Part shown: one piece after another, positions 9,966 through 18,952 of the stretch
How positions within the stretch are numbered: the stretch's first letter is position 1
How the letters are laid out: each line of letters opens with the position of its first letter
Source: Fictibacillus halophilus
Lineage (GTDB): Bacteria > Bacillota > Bacilli > Bacillales > Fictibacillaceae
DNA: 64,000 bases
Reading direction: 5' to 3'
NCBI RefSeq assembly: GCF_016401385.1
Contig: NZ_JAEACF010000001.1
Coordinates: 930,001 to 994,000 of the forward strand
Notes under the pieces: model-generated
Seen by the model: the letters and a program-made list of their open reading frames with translations, nothing else
Told to the model about the DNA's origin: nothing
Database searches by the model: none
Translations under genes and position numbers: made by a program

Positions 9966-9973
9966 GTGGATAA

Positions 9974-11449
9974 TTATCGAATAGCCACTTGTTCTTGGAT
10001 AACTTTCAGGTACTTCAAATCTGCATTTTCTGGACCTTGAACGGGTAGACCAGCTTCAAGGTTTTCTTTAATATATTCCAAGTTTTCCTTAGTGATAATT
10101 TCACCAGGAATAAATATTGGAATTCCTGGAGGGTAGACCATTACGAACTCTGCGATGATTCTGCCAGCAGATTCTTCAAACGGTACACTCTCTGTATTTG
10201 CATAAAAAGCATCACGTGGTGATAGGGCGAGAACAGGAATATCTGGAACATGTACAGGTATTGATTTGACCTCTTCATTCTTTGAATGACTTAACTCATC
10301 AGAAAGTTGAGATAACGCTTGAACAAGAGCCATTGTATCTTTTTCATGATCGGCTGTTGTGATCAAACATAGTATGTTGTACAAATCAGACAACTCTACC
10401 TCAATATTGAAGTTTTGACGAAGCCATGTTTCAGCTTCATAGCCTGTGATGCCAAGGTCTTTTACTGAGATTAAAAGCTTGGATGGGTCGTAATCAAATG
10501 TTGCTGATGTGCCAAGCTTTTCTTCCCCTACACAATATAAATTTGGAATATCATTAATCTTTGCTCGTGTTTCATTAGCAAGTCGGATTGTTTTTTCAAT
10601 CAGTGTATACCCTTCAGTAGCAAGACGGCGACGAGCAGCATCCAACGATGCAAGAAGGATATAGGATGTAGATGTCGTAGTCATCATACTAAGAATGGTT
10701 TGCACGCGTTCTGGTGATACAAGTCCTTCTCTTACATTAAGAATAGAACTTCCTGTCAGTGACCCACCGAGCTTATGAACACTCGTTGCTGCCATGTCTG
10801 CTCCAGCTTGCATCGCAGATAACGGCATGTGATCATGAAAGTGGATTAAAACACCATGTGCCTCATCTACAAGTACAGGTACGTCGAATCGATGAGCAAT
10901 ATCAACGATTCCTTTTAAGTCAGCTGCAAAACCAAAATAAGTCGGGTTAATCACTAGGACCGCTTTTGTGTCAGGATGTTGATTTAAGGCTTTTTCTACA
11001 CTATCTGGTGTAATGCCATGTGAGATTCCAAGTTCAGGATCGATCTCAGGATGGATAAAAATCGGAGTTGCTCCTGAAAAGACGATTGCTGTCATGATTG
11101 ACTTATGCACGTTTCGCGGCACAAGAATCTTATCTCCAGGTGACACAACAGACATGATCATCGTCATGATTGCACCGCTAGTTCCTTGTACAGAAAAGAA
11201 AGTGTGATCAGCACCAAAAGCTTGTGCAGCAAGTGCTTGTGCTTTTTTTATCATTCCTTTTGGATGATGCAAGTCATCTAATGGTGTAATGTTAATAAGG
11301 TCAATTGATAATGCGTTTGGTCCAATAAAATCTTTAAATTCTTCATCCATTCCTTGCCCTTTTTTGTGACCCGGAATGTGAAACTGCAAGGGATTCTTGT
11401 TTGCATGTTCACGCAAACCAGTAAATAAAGGAGTTTCGTGTTGAGACAA
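9974..11449 (-). CDS. speA: Arginine decarboxylase (Orn/Lys/Arg decarboxylase family)
   Basis: PLP enzyme making agmatine from arginine, the first step of spermidine synthesis in B. subtilis. 491 aa, nearly identical in layout to B. subtilis SpeA (490 aa). Seen: HIPGHKKGQGMD near the N-terminus, the SVQGTSGA phosphate loop, VDEAHG with the PLP-ring Asp, and the Schiff-base Lys in TSVHKLGGS. TTG start (11449) with GAGGTG 9 bases upstream. SR1, next to it, controls arginine catabolism in B. subtilis, so the shared neighbourhood may matter. Lysine as substrate cannot be excluded from sequence. Confidence 0.93.
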   Translation of the reverse strand: MSQHETPLFTGLREHANKNPLQFHIPGHKKGQGMDEEFKDFIGPNALSIDLINITPLDDLHHPKGMIKKAQALAAQAFGADHTFFSVQGTSGAIMTMIMSVVSPGDKILVPRNVHKSIMTAIVFSGATPIFIHPEIDPELGISHGITPDSVEKALNQHPDTKAVLVINPTYFGFAADLKGIVDIAHRFDVPVLVDEAHGVLIHFHDHMPLSAMQAGADMAATSVHKLGGSLTGSSILNVREGLVSPERVQTILSMMTTTSTSYILLASLDAARRRLATEGYTLIEKTIRLANETRAKINDIPNLYCVGEEKLGTSATFDYDPSKLLISVKDLGITGYEAETWLRQNFNIEVELSDLYNILCLITTADHEKDTMALVQALSQLSDELSHSKNEEVKSIPVHVPDIPVLALSPRDAFYANTESVPFEESAGRIIAEFVMVYPPGIPIFIPGEIITKENLEYIKENLEAGLPVQGPENADLKYLKVIQEQVAIR

Positions 11450-11573
11450 TGTATTCTACACCTCATCTATCGTTAACTTATATTGATTTTTACCTTTTTA
11501 TAAAACAAAAGAAGTATAACAGAAAATGCATGAAGATGTAAGTAAATGATTTAATTTTCAAGGAGGAAATGAA

Positions 11574-12533
11574 TTGAACACTAGACTAACACAACTATTA
11601 CATATAAAGTTTCCAATTATTCAAGGAGGGCTCGCATATCTAGCATATTCTGAACTTGCTTCAGCTGTTTCTAATGCGGGTGGGTTAGGCCAGATTACAG
11701 CCATGTCATTACCAGATTCAAACGCGTTAAAGTCTGAAATTCAAAAGACAAAAAAATTAACATCTAAACCTTTTGGAGTTAACTTTGCGATTGGACAACA
11801 TGGAAGACCATATGAAGAGATGCTTGAGGCTGCAATAGAAGAAGAGGTCGAAGTAATCAGTATAACAGGAGGAAATCCTGCACCTGTCTTAAATCGCTTA
11901 AGAGATACAGATATTAAAACATTAGTACTTGTGTCAAGCGTCAGACAAGCCATGAAAGCAGAGCAATTAGGCGCGGATGCTGTAATGGCAGTTGGTCAAG
12001 AAGGTGGGGGCCATATCGGTAAAGATGATACGGGAACTTTTGTCTTAGTTCCACAAGTGGTTGAGAATGTTTCCATTCCAGTAATTGCCTCAGGAGGAAT
12101 AGGGGATGGGAGGGGACTGATGGCAGCGCTGGCTCTAGGGGCAGAAGGGGTTGAGATGGGTACAAGATTTATCGCTACAGAAGAATGTGTTCATGCACAT
12201 CCCTTATATAAACAACTTGTAGTTGAAAGTTCAGAATTAGATACAGTGGTTATTAAAAGAACTTTAGGTGCACCTGGCAGAACGCTACGAACAGATTTTA
12301 CACTCAAAATTTTAGAAGAAGAGAATAAGGGTGGAACATTTCATCACTTAAAAGATTACATTAGTGGAGAAGCGAACCAAAAATTTATTTATGAAGGAAA
12401 AAGTGAAGAAGGATTTGGGTGGGCTGGACAAATTATTGGAAGGATTAACGATGTGCCTTCAATAGAAGAATTGTTCAATAGGATAAATGATGAAGCCGAA
12501 GCCATTAAACAAAAATTAAACAACCTTTTCTAA
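11574..12533 (+). CDS. NAD(P)H-dependent flavin oxidoreductase (nitronate monooxygenase / FabK superfamily)
   Basis: 319-residue TIM-barrel FMN enzyme. Visible family features: PIIQGGLAYLAYSELASAV at the N-terminus, GVNFAI, the Gly-rich GQEGGGHIG loop with the catalytic-type His, and VIASGGIGDGRGLMAALALGAEGVEMGTRF for FMN phosphate binding. Members act either as nitronate monooxygenases or as enoyl-ACP reductase II (FabK); sequence alone does not decide which. TTG start with AGGAGG 7 bases upstream. Monocistronic, ends at a terminator shared with yktB. Not part of this neighbourhood in B. subtilis. Confidence 0.85.
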   Translation: MNTRLTQLLHIKFPIIQGGLAYLAYSELASAVSNAGGLGQITAMSLPDSNALKSEIQKTKKLTSKPFGVNFAIGQHGRPYEEMLEAAIEEEVEVISITGGNPAPVLNRLRDTDIKTLVLVSSVRQAMKAEQLGADAVMAVGQEGGGHIGKDDTGTFVLVPQVVENVSIPVIASGGIGDGRGLMAALALGAEGVEMGTRFIATEECVHAHPLYKQLVVESSELDTVVIKRTLGAPGRTLRTDFTLKILEEENKGGTFHHLKDYISGEANQKFIYEGKSEEGFGWAGQIIGRINDVPSIEELFNRINDEAEAIKQKLNNLF

Positions 12534-12590
12534 CACTTTTCTAACAATGATGATACTTACCCATACATTTTTGTTGTACGGCAATATACT

Positions 12591-12633
12591 AGTGGTAAGA
12601 AGCAGCGAATCTTCTGCTTCCTGCCACTTTTTT
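12591..12633 (+). terminator. Bidirectional terminator between the flavin oxidoreductase and yktB
   Basis: 15-bp stem, left arm 12591-12605, right arm 12614-12628, with one G-T pair and one mismatch, then six T's. yktB ends at 12636 on the other strand. Confidence 0.8.
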
Positions 12634-12635
12634 AT

Positions 12636-13265
12636 TTACAGCTTTTTCTTTAACTCGTACAAAGGTAACAACGTTTTGAACGTCTCATCAATTCGGTCGT
12701 ACCAATCATTCACACTCATGTTTGCAGCTTCATCTTTTTCAATACGAACGCCACAAAGTAATTCTGCTTTTTTTACAGTGCTAAGACGGGTTGCCATTTC
12801 TTCTAGACGTTCCTTTTTAACCTCACGATGTGGGTAACTAACAGGCTTCATATGATCATCAGACCATACGAAATCGTTAGGTATATTCTTCTTAATCTTA
12901 TTTAAGTTCTTACGGATTAGTTGTCCGTATGCATCCTTTATTGGTGCTTCGTAAATGAGCGCGAACCACACGAATACATGTGTTTCCCAAAGTCCTATTT
13001 GAAAATGTGGCAACATCTTATATCCTCTTTTGTTAGGTGCAAAGGCTACCCAAGTATCCTTTGGAGGATTTACCGTTCTTCTTGCATGCTTAGCTACATG
13101 AAAGAACATCTCTTCTCCAGTAAGAACAGTTAGTTCTTCTGCATATTTATTTCCTAAGGCCTCAAGCTTTGGCCGAATCTGGTTGATGATTTGCTGCATA
13201 CGCTCATCAAGACCTTGCGTTTGAAAAACCTTAAAGTCTGAATCATTGAATCCGTTAAATGTCAT
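12636..13265 (-). CDS. yktB: YktB, UPF0637 family protein
   Basis: 209-residue soluble protein of unknown function, recognised from the start MTFNGFNDSDFKVF and the run GEEMFFHVAKHARRTVNPP typical of YktB. B. subtilis has yktB in the same speA-to-suhB interval. ATG at 13265 chosen because AGGAGG lies 9 bases upstream; an ATG eight codons earlier precedes the ribosome site. Structures of relatives show an alpha/beta fold with no assigned activity. Confidence 0.87.
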   Translation of the reverse strand: MTFNGFNDSDFKVFQTQGLDERMQQIINQIRPKLEALGNKYAEELTVLTGEEMFFHVAKHARRTVNPPKDTWVAFAPNKRGYKMLPHFQIGLWETHVFVWFALIYEAPIKDAYGQLIRKNLNKIKKNIPNDFVWSDDHMKPVSYPHREVKKERLEEMATRLSTVKKAELLCGVRIEKDEAANMSVNDWYDRIDETFKTLLPLYELKKKL

Positions 13266-13432
13266 TAAAAAAATCCTCCTGATCATCAAGTGCTACAAAG
13301 AATTTTAACATATGAAAAGCTTTATAAAAAAATGTTTGCATTAGATTCCGCAAAGTGCCGTTTCCATATACATGGCTACTTCATAAAATAAAGAAAAGAA
13401 GAAAACGAGAAAAGAAAGGATGTGCCGGTGAA

Positions 13433-13621
13433 ATGAAACAAGTAATGAACACATTGAAAAGAACGGATGCAGAAAGAAGAATTCCAGTATTAAAGCTCGA
13501 GATCGATTATGAACTAGCTACTTTGTTTGATGCTTTAAAAGCGAAAGATCAAAAACAGATTAACGAATCGAAGCGTAAGCTCGAACGATTAAGGCTGGAG
13601 CTCGTGAGATTAGAAGCATGA
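13433..13621 (+). CDS. Small charged helical protein, possibly YkzI-like
   Basis: 62 residues, nearly all predicted helix, with alternating Lys/Arg and Glu/Asp and a heptad-like C-terminal half (SKRKLERLRLELVRLEA). No known function. Its place next to suhB is where B. subtilis has ykzI (64 aa), so that is the likely counterpart, but I cannot align the two from memory. The ATG at 13433 has AAGGA 13 bases upstream, a weak start signal. A terminator follows at once. Confidence 0.55.
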   Translation: MKQVMNTLKRTDAERRIPVLKLEIDYELATLFDALKAKDQKQINESKRKLERLRLELVRLEA

Positions 13622-13645
13622 TCCAAGCTGATAGCGGATAACAAA

Positions 13646-13680
13646 AACGAATCCATCATGAACGGATGGTTCGTTTTTTT
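13646..13680 (+). terminator. Terminator after the small helical protein gene
   Basis: AACGAA-T-CCATC (13646-13657) pairs with GATGG-TTCGTT (13665-13675) around one bulged base, followed by a run of T's. Confidence 0.82.
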
Positions 13681-13731
13681 GTGAAGAGAATGAATTTGAC
13701 TTATACTATAAGAAAGGTAAGGAGTGAAAAC

Positions 13732-14526
13732 ATGACGAACGAAGAAATGATTGTTATTGAGAAACATTTAAAGACATGGACACTTGAAGCCGCACAGCTC
13801 TTAAAGGATTCTTTTCAGAGCACATTAACGATTACATATAAATCTCATATCGCTGATTTAGTTACGGATATGGATAAGAGTATTGAGAAATTTTTTATTA
13901 ATAAGATTCAACAAGCTTTCCCCGATCATAAAGTACTCGGAGAAGAAGGTTTTGGAGATGAGATAAAAGGAAACTCCAAAGGGGTAATTTGGATTATCGA
14001 CCCGATCGATGGCACGACAAACTTTATTCACCAACAAGCTAACTTTGCGATCTCAGTTGGAATTTATGAAAATGGTATTGGAAAATTGGGATTGATCTAC
14101 GATGTGGAAGCAAATAACCTTTATTTTGCTAAAGATGGTGAAGGTGCTTATTTAAATGATAAGAAATTACCGAAATTAGAGGAAGTCACTTTATCAGAAT
14201 CAGTTGTTGGTGTTAACGCAACTTGGGCTGGTCCGAACAGACGAATCAATCATGAGCACGTACAACAGATCATCAGAAAATCTAGAGGGACTCGCTCATA
14301 CGGATCTGCAGCGATCGAACTTGCTTATGTTGCATCCGGTAGACTAGATGCATATATGACACTTCGACTATCACCGTGGGACTTTGCGGCGGGTTTGATC
14401 CTTTTGAATGAGGTTGGTGGAATTGTAAGCCGAACGGACGGTGAACCAGTTCAGCTTCTCGAACAAAATAGTATTCTGGCTGCAAAGCCTGGATTGCATC
14501 AAGAAATATTAGACCACTTAATATAA
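13732..14526 (+). CDS. suhB: Inositol monophosphatase family protein
   Basis: Mg-dependent, lithium-sensitive phosphatase fold; 264 aa against 265 for B. subtilis SuhB/YktC. All metal-site motifs are present: LGEEGFG (about residue 69), DPIDGTTNF (about 91-99) and WDFAAG near the C-terminus. Relatives dephosphorylate inositol phosphate or related sugars; the true substrate here is unknown. ATG at 13732 with AAGGAG 7 bases before it. Monocistronic, bounded by terminators on both sides. Confidence 0.9.
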   Translation: MTNEEMIVIEKHLKTWTLEAAQLLKDSFQSTLTITYKSHIADLVTDMDKSIEKFFINKIQQAFPDHKVLGEEGFGDEIKGNSKGVIWIIDPIDGTTNFIHQQANFAISVGIYENGIGKLGLIYDVEANNLYFAKDGEGAYLNDKKLPKLEEVTLSESVVGVNATWAGPNRRINHEHVQQIIRKSRGTRSYGSAAIELAYVASGRLDAYMTLRLSPWDFAAGLILLNEVGGIVSRTDGEPVQLLEQNSILAAKPGLHQEILDHLI

Positions 14527-14539
14527 TACAAGACGCAAA

Positions 14540-14571
14540 AAAGAGAACGTTCGATTAGGAACGTTCTCTTT
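14540..14571 (+). terminator. Terminator after suhB, overlapping the 3' end of ylaF
   Basis: Perfect 13-bp stem AAAGAGAACGTTC (14540-14552) / GAACGTTCTCTTT (14559-14571). The last codons of the convergent ylaF (ends 14555) are read from its right arm. Confidence 0.87.
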
Positions 14572-14725
14572 GCTTCTTTTTAAGAGTAAAACCATATCCC
14601 ATAAGTAAAAATACAGAAACGATCGATATAAGAAAGATCAGCCAGTTTTTTTCACCAATAGCTACTCCGATGCCGCAAATTGCAAATGCCGTCAATAGAG
14701 CTATAAAAAAGAAAATAATATTCAT
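14555..14725 (-). CDS. ylaF: YlaF, DUF5325-type small membrane protein
   Basis: 56 residues, two transmembrane helices (about 2-22 and 29-48) joined by a short GEKNW loop and ending in a basic tail, KKKQRERS. B. subtilis has ylaF at this place before typA. The ATG at 14725 has GGAGGTC 5 bases upstream. Its last codons lie inside the suhB terminator arm, so the two genes share sequence. Function unknown. Confidence 0.72.
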   Translation of the reverse strand: MNIIFFFIALLTAFAICGIGVAIGEKNWLIFLISIVSVFLLMGYGFTLKKKQRERS

Positions 14726-14877
14726 GATGACCTCCAAAGCCAAAAACTTGTCTATACTGTATTAAGTGTACCGAATTTACATAAAAAGAAAAAGCCTTTC
14801 TGTAAATTTGTGATATAATAGTCGAGTTGAACAAAAAATGATAAGAAAAAGAGATAGGATATAAGGAGAGAATACAT

Positions 14878-16713
14878 TTGAATAGAAGAGATGATTTACG
14901 CAATATAGCAATTATTGCCCACGTTGACCATGGTAAAACGACATTGGTGGACAAATTGCTACATCAGTCAGGAACTTTCCGTGACAATGAACAAGTTAAT
15001 GAACGTGCTATGGATTCTAATGCTCTAGAACGTGAGCGCGGAATTACAATTCTAGCTAAAAATACAGCGATTAACTATAACGAGAAACGCATTAACATCA
15101 TGGACACGCCAGGACATGCCGATTTCGGTGGTGAAGTAGAACGTATCATGAAAATGGTTGATGGTGTTCTACTTGTTGTAGATGCATATGAAGGTTGTAT
15201 GCCGCAAACGCGTTTCGTACTAAAAAAAGCGCTTGAGCAAAAGTTAACGCCAATCGTAGTTGTAAACAAAATTGACCGTGACTTTGCACGCCCTGAAGAA
15301 GTAGTAGATGAAGTAATCGATCTATTCATTGAACTAGGTGCTGAAGAAGATCAATTAGAATTCCCTGTTGTTTATGCATCTGCACTTAAAGGGACTGCTT
15401 CAATGGACCCAAGCAAGCAAGATGAAGATATGACAGCTCTTCTTGATACGATTATTGACACGATTCCTGCACCAGAAGATAACAGTGCTGAGCCACTTCA
15501 GTTCCAAGTTACGATGCTTGATTATAACGACTACCTTGGACGTATCGGTATTGGCCGTGTATTCCGTGGAACGATCAAAGTAGGTCAAGCCGTTTCATTA
15601 ATGAAACTTGATGGATCAGTTAAAAAGTTCCGTGTTACAAAGCTGTTTGGTTTCTTAGGATTAAAGCGTATCGAGATCAACGAAGCAAAAGCGGGAGACT
15701 TGATCGCCGTTTCTGGAATGGAAGAGATCAACGTTGGGGAAACAGTATGTCCTGAAGGTCAAGAAGAAGCGCTTCCTGTTCTTCGTATCGATGAGCCAAC
15801 TTTGAAGATGACTTTCTTAGTTAACAACTCACCTTTCGCTGGTCGTGAAGGTAAATATGTAACGAGCCGTAAAATTGAAGAGCGCTTGATGTCAGAGCTT
15901 GAAACAGACGTAAGTCTTCGTGTTGAAAACACGGATTCTCCGGATGTTTGGACAGTTTCTGGTCGTGGAGAGCTTCACCTTTCAATCTTGATTGAAAATC
16001 TTCGCCGTGAAGGATTCGAACTTCAAGTATCAAAACCTGAAGTAATCGTTCGTGAAATCGATGGCGTAAAATGTGAGCCAGTTGAACATGTACAAATTGA
16101 CATTCCTGAAGAGTACACAGGTGCGATCATGGAATCTTTAGGAGACCGTAAAGGTGAAATGAAGAACATGGTGAACAATGGTTCTGGGCAAGTGCGTCTT
16201 GAATTCATGGTACCTGCTCGTGGTTTGATCGGTTACACAACTGAGTTCTTAACACAAACACGCGGTTACGGAATCTTAAACCATACGTTCGACAGCTATC
16301 AGCCAATGGTTGCTGGAAATGTTGGTGGACGTCGTCAAGGTGTACTCGTTTCAATGGAAAACGGGAAAGCTTCTCAATACGGAATCATGGGTGTTGAAGA
16401 CCGTGGTACGATCTTTATTGAGCCAGGAACAGAAGTATACATGGGTATGATCGTTGGGGAACATACTCGTGAGAATGACATTACAGTTAACATCGTAAAA
16501 GTAAAGCAGATGACTAACATGCGTTCTGCGAACAAAGACCAAACAGTAAGCATGAAGAAGCCTCGTATCATGTCACTAGAAGAAGCATTAGAATACTTGA
16601 ACGATGACGAGTATTGCGAAGTAACACCTGAAAGCATCCGTCTCCGTAAGAAAGTACTTGATAAGAACGAGCGTGAAAGAGTAGAAAAGAAAAAGAAACT
16701 TGCTCAAGGCTAA
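14878..16713 (+). CDS. typA: Translational GTPase TypA/BipA
   Basis: Ribosome-binding GTPase of the EF-G family, needed for ribosome assembly and growth at low temperature or under stress. 611 aa. G1 AHVDHGKTT (residues 14-22), G2 ERGITI, G3 DTPGHAD, G4 NKID, then the EF-G domain III segment [16 protein letters not shown] and the BipA-specific C-terminal domain with [11 protein letters not shown] start with AAGGAG about 9 bases upstream. ylaH follows within 40 bases with no terminator, so the two are probably cotranscribed. Confidence 0.95.
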   Translation: MNRRDDLRNIAIIAHVDHGKTTLVDKLLHQSGTFRDNEQVNERAMDSNALERERGITILAKNTAINYNEKRINIMDTPGHADFGGEVERIMKMVDGVLLVVDAYEGCMPQTRFVLKKALEQKLTPIVVVNKIDRDFARPEEVVDEVIDLFIELGAEEDQLEFPVVYASALKGTASMDPSKQDEDMTALLDTIIDTIPAPEDNSAEPLQFQVTMLDYNDYLGRIGIGRVFRGTIKVGQAVSLMKLDGSVKKFRVTKLFGFLGLKRIEINEAKAGDLIAVSGMEEINVGETVCPEGQEEALPVLRIDEPTLKMTFLVNNSPFAGREGKYVTSRKIEERLMSELETDVSLRVENTDSPDVWTVSGRGELHLSILIENLRREGFELQVSKPEVIVREIDGVKCEPVEHVQIDIPEEYTGAIMESLGDRKGEMKNMVNNGSGQVRLEFMVPARGLIGYTTEFLTQTRGYGILNHTFDSYQPMVAGNVGGRRQGVLVSMENGKASQYGIMGVEDRGTIFIEPGTEVYMGMIVGEHTRENDITVNIVKVKQMTNMRSANKDQTVSMKKPRIMSLEEALEYLNDDEYCEVTPESIRLRKKVLDKNERERVEKKKKLAQG

Positions 16714-16749
16714 ACGTATTTCTTAACAAAACGATCGGGAGTGGGAATC

Positions 16750-17076
16750 GTGGAGGAACAAGAAATCATGAAAGCGACAGGGGAAGATTCGTCCTCCATG
16801 GCATTGCTGCTAGGGATTGAGAACGACCCTGTCAGAGCTTTTCTGCTGTTATATCTCATCATAACAGTGTTAAGCATCATTGTTTTTAAGTTGGGATTTG
16901 CAAAAAAACTACCGCCGTTAAAAGCGGTAGTGATCTATTTGTTTTTGATTATCGGATGTTTGCCACTAGCATTTTTCGGTATCGGTTTGCCGGTCGCTGA
17001 AGGGTTAATGGTGGCTGCACTCATTTTGATCATCTATAAAGTCCGGCTTCATCAGAGCAAGAAAGAAAAAAGCTGA
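16750..17076 (+). CDS. ylaH: YlaH-like membrane protein
   Basis: About 108 residues with three hydrophobic helices (about 25-45, 53-73 and 76-95) and a basic tail. YlaH follows typA in B. subtilis as here; function unknown. The GTG at 16750 is chosen for the GGGAG 8 bases upstream; a GTG at 16741 and an ATG at 16768 are possible. No terminator before or after, so typA-ylaH-next gene look like one transcript. Confidence 0.75.
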   Translation: MEEQEIMKATGEDSSSMALLLGIENDPVRAFLLLYLIITVLSIIVFKLGFAKKLPPLKAVVIYLFLIIGCLPLAFFGIGLPVAEGLMVAALILIIYKVRLHQSKKEKS

Positions 17077-17089
17077 TAGGGGGTTCGTT

Positions 17090-17368
17090 ATGCAGCTTGT
17101 TGACGCTCTATCTAATTGGTTGAGCATTAAAAAAGTACATGAAGAAAGACCCCATGATCTAGCAGCTAAGGAGACTTTTGAATTTTTCACTGAGATCCTT
17201 ACAGAAGATCATCATGTGAACATTTCTGCAGTAACGACTTCAGGTCCGTTTTACATCGTAATGTATGATGTGAACGGCAAAGAAAACACTGAAAAGTTTT
17301 TTATCGACAGCATCGATGCTTTATACGAAGGAATTCAAAGTGAACCAAGATTTAACGAGGAGTACTGA
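17090..17368 (+). CDS. Conserved hypothetical protein following ylaH
   Basis: 92 residues, soluble, acidic; a helical first half (NWLSIKKVHEERPHDLAAKET) and a strand-rich second half, FYIVMYDVNGKENTEKFFIDS. I do not recognise the family. Good AGGGGG ribosome site 7 bases before the ATG. It starts 13 bases after ylaH, so probably belongs to the typA-ylaH transcript, and its stop lies inside the terminator palindrome that follows. Confidence 0.65.
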   Translation: MQLVDALSNWLSIKKVHEERPHDLAAKETFEFFTEILTEDHHVNISAVTTSGPFYIVMYDVNGKENTEKFFIDSIDALYEGIQSEPRFNEEY

Positions 17369-17389
17369 TTAATCAGTACTCCTTTTTTT
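17359..17389 (+). terminator. Terminator formed by a perfect 24-bp palindrome
   Basis: GGAGTACTGATT (17359-17370) / AATCAGTACTCC (17371-17382), then seven T's. The stop codons of both convergent genes (ending 17368 and 17369) lie within it. Confidence 0.88.
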
Positions 17390-17815
17390 GTTCAATCGTT
17401 TAACGAAAAAAGCAATGATGATCGCAAAGAGTATATGGCCGATCAGCCAAATGAGAAAAGGTAACGTTAGTGGGGCTGAAAATGGTTTTTCAACAGCTAA
17501 GTAGTAAAGAGGGAAGAACGTGAAAGACATGATTCCGTTGATGATCAAAGAGATCTGATAAGGATGACTATAAACTTTGCAAATAACATCTACAAAAGCG
17601 ATAAGGAAGATCGCAATGATGATATGAAGGACAAACTGAAAAGGCTCATTATAGAGAACGGAATCGGGAAGAGGCAGGAAATCAATATTTAATAGAAATG
17701 TGTAAAGTTTGATTTCAAAAAGCACTTCTAGAATGTAAAAAAAACAAGCCAGCAGTATGCCGGCAATGGTACCAAATAAAATCCATGAAAAAATCCTTAT
17801 GTTATTACCAATCAT
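17369..17815 (-). CDS. Four-helix membrane protein of unknown function, coupled to ylaI
   Basis: 148 residues if started at the ATG at 17815, with four hydrophobic segments (about 7-30, 58-77, 87-106 and 116-138). Unknown family. This start overlaps the end of ylaI by 11 bases, which suggests translational coupling; the ribosome site before it is poor. A GTG at 17863 would give a longer protein but overlaps ylaI by 59 bases and has GGAG almost touching it. I know of no such gene here in B. subtilis. Confidence 0.6.
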   Translation of the reverse strand: MIGNNIRIFSWILFGTIAGILLACFFYILEVLFEIKLYTFLLNIDFLPLPDSVLYNEPFQFVLHIIIAIFLIAFVDVICKVYSHPYQISLIINGIMSFTFFPLYYLAVEKPFSAPLTLPFLIWLIGHILFAIIIAFFVKRLNKKRSTD

Positions 17816-18005
17816 TGTTTGTATCCGGACTTCGATATAATGTGAAATTACCTGTAGCTTCACGCTCCGCGGTTTTTCGCGTTATGCGTTCTCTGCAAGA
17901 TTCGCACATGAACGTGTGTATGGGACGGTTTCTTAATTTTTTTGCAAGTGAGCATTCATTTTCAATTACTTCGATCGTATCGCATAATACGCATTTTACA
18001 CGCAT
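17805..18005 (-). CDS. ylaI: YlaI, DUF2197-type small zinc-ribbon protein
   Basis: 66 residues with CVLC near the N-terminus and CESCRERI in the middle: two CxxC pairs likely to bind one zinc. Matches YlaI (DUF2197) of B. subtilis, which sits at the same place between ylaH and ylaJ. ATG at 18005 with GAGGTG a few bases upstream. The gene is followed by an overlapping membrane-protein gene. Function unknown. Confidence 0.82.
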   Translation of the reverse strand: MRVKCVLCDTIEVIENECSLAKKLRNRPIHTFMCESCRERITRKTAEREATGNFTLYRSPDTNNDW

Positions 18006-18132
18006 TGTATTTCACCTCTTTCAAACAGTATACCAAAAAAAAATGGAAAATTAAATGAACTGTACTTCGGATAGAAGGTTTGTTTCATGGATGGATTTTT
18101 ATTGAAATGCATTAAGACGAGACCTTACAAAC

Positions 18133-18166
18133 AAAAAAGACTCATGACTATATACATCATGAGTCT
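18133..18166 (-). terminator. Terminator of ylaJ
   Basis: Minus strand: AAGACTCATGA / TCATGAGTCTT, perfect 11-bp stem (18137-18166 in plus coordinates), followed by T's (A-run at 18133-18138). Confidence 0.85.
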
Positions 18167-18182
18167 TAAACCATTGTATAGA

Positions 18183-18818
18183 TCAGCTTTCATTTAATCG
18201 TTGAGGCTGATTTTTATCTGATTTTTCTTGTTTTTGTTGTTGGTTCTTTAGTTCTTGTTGTTCTCTTTTAGATAATTGACTGTTGTTCGTTTCTGTTGGT
18301 GATGGCTTTTTCGTCTGAATGCTGTGAGGGACTTGTGGCATCAGTCGTCCAACTATTCCTGCGAGTTCTTTCATAATACCGCCGATCGGATGACCTTGAC
18401 GGATTTGTATACCCATTTGACGAAGTCTTTCTACCGTATCAGGATCAGCTGTAACGAGAGCATTCTTACCATTCGGATCGTTTTTCAAAGATTCAGCTAC
18501 AGAATATTTAATAGAACCAACCTTAGAATTATCAAGCTTATGATCTACATCTATCCCAACTACGGCATAAGGTCCTAACACAACAGCTGTTGCATCTTCT
18601 ACACCCGGTATACCGGTAGCTAATCCTACAAGGTGTTTCGATATTTCTTGAGAACCTTTTGGCTGGTGAGGCTTTTTGCTGTTTGCAGTTTGGTTGACTT
18701 TAGTAAGCCTCGGGGTATTCTCGTCATTTTGAGCATTATCATTATTATTGTTCATGCAGCCAAACAGTACGAATATAGCACTAAGGACGGCTACGATACG
18801 AAATATTTTCAATGACAT
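18183..18818 (-). CDS. ylaJ: YlaJ, sporulation lipoprotein of the YhcN/YlaJ family
   Basis: 211 residues. A signal peptide ends in the lipobox LFGC (Cys21), followed by an Asn/Asp-rich spacer, the YhcN/YlaJ domain (about 55-160, with GVEDATAVVLGPYAVVGIDV) and a long Gln/Lys-rich C-terminal tail with low complexity. Family members are made in the forespore and help germination. ATG at 18818 with AAGGATGA upstream. Monocistronic with its own terminator. I could not find a clear sigma-G promoter. Confidence 0.87.
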   Translation of the reverse strand: MSLKIFRIVAVLSAIFVLFGCMNNNNDNAQNDENTPRLTKVNQTANSKKPHQPKGSQEISKHLVGLATGIPGVEDATAVVLGPYAVVGIDVDHKLDNSKVGSIKYSVAESLKNDPNGKNALVTADPDTVERLRQMGIQIRQGHPIGGIMKELAGIVGRLMPQVPHSIQTKKPSPTETNNSQLSKREQQELKNQQQKQEKSDKNQPQRLNES

Positions 18819-18952
18819 TCATCCTTCCAGTTCATTTTCGTTATTTTTTGTACATTCTTCTAACTTTATTCCTTTGTACATACATTTTTAATAGGCAGTC
18901 CTTAAGACGCTACATGAACAATTGAAAAGAACACATTAAGTCAGGAGGCTGA

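Larger units (their letters stand above)
9768..9966 (+). ncRNA. sr1: SR1 dual-function regulatory RNA
   Basis: In B. subtilis SR1 base-pairs with ahrC mRNA (activator of arginine catabolism) and also encodes the peptide SR1P. Here the same gene order (between pdhD and speA), promoter, CcpN/cre control, SR1P frame and terminator are all present, and the predicted length (about 199 bases) agrees. The 5' end is inferred from the promoter. Whether the antisense function is kept cannot be judged, since ahrC is not in the window. Confidence 0.8.
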
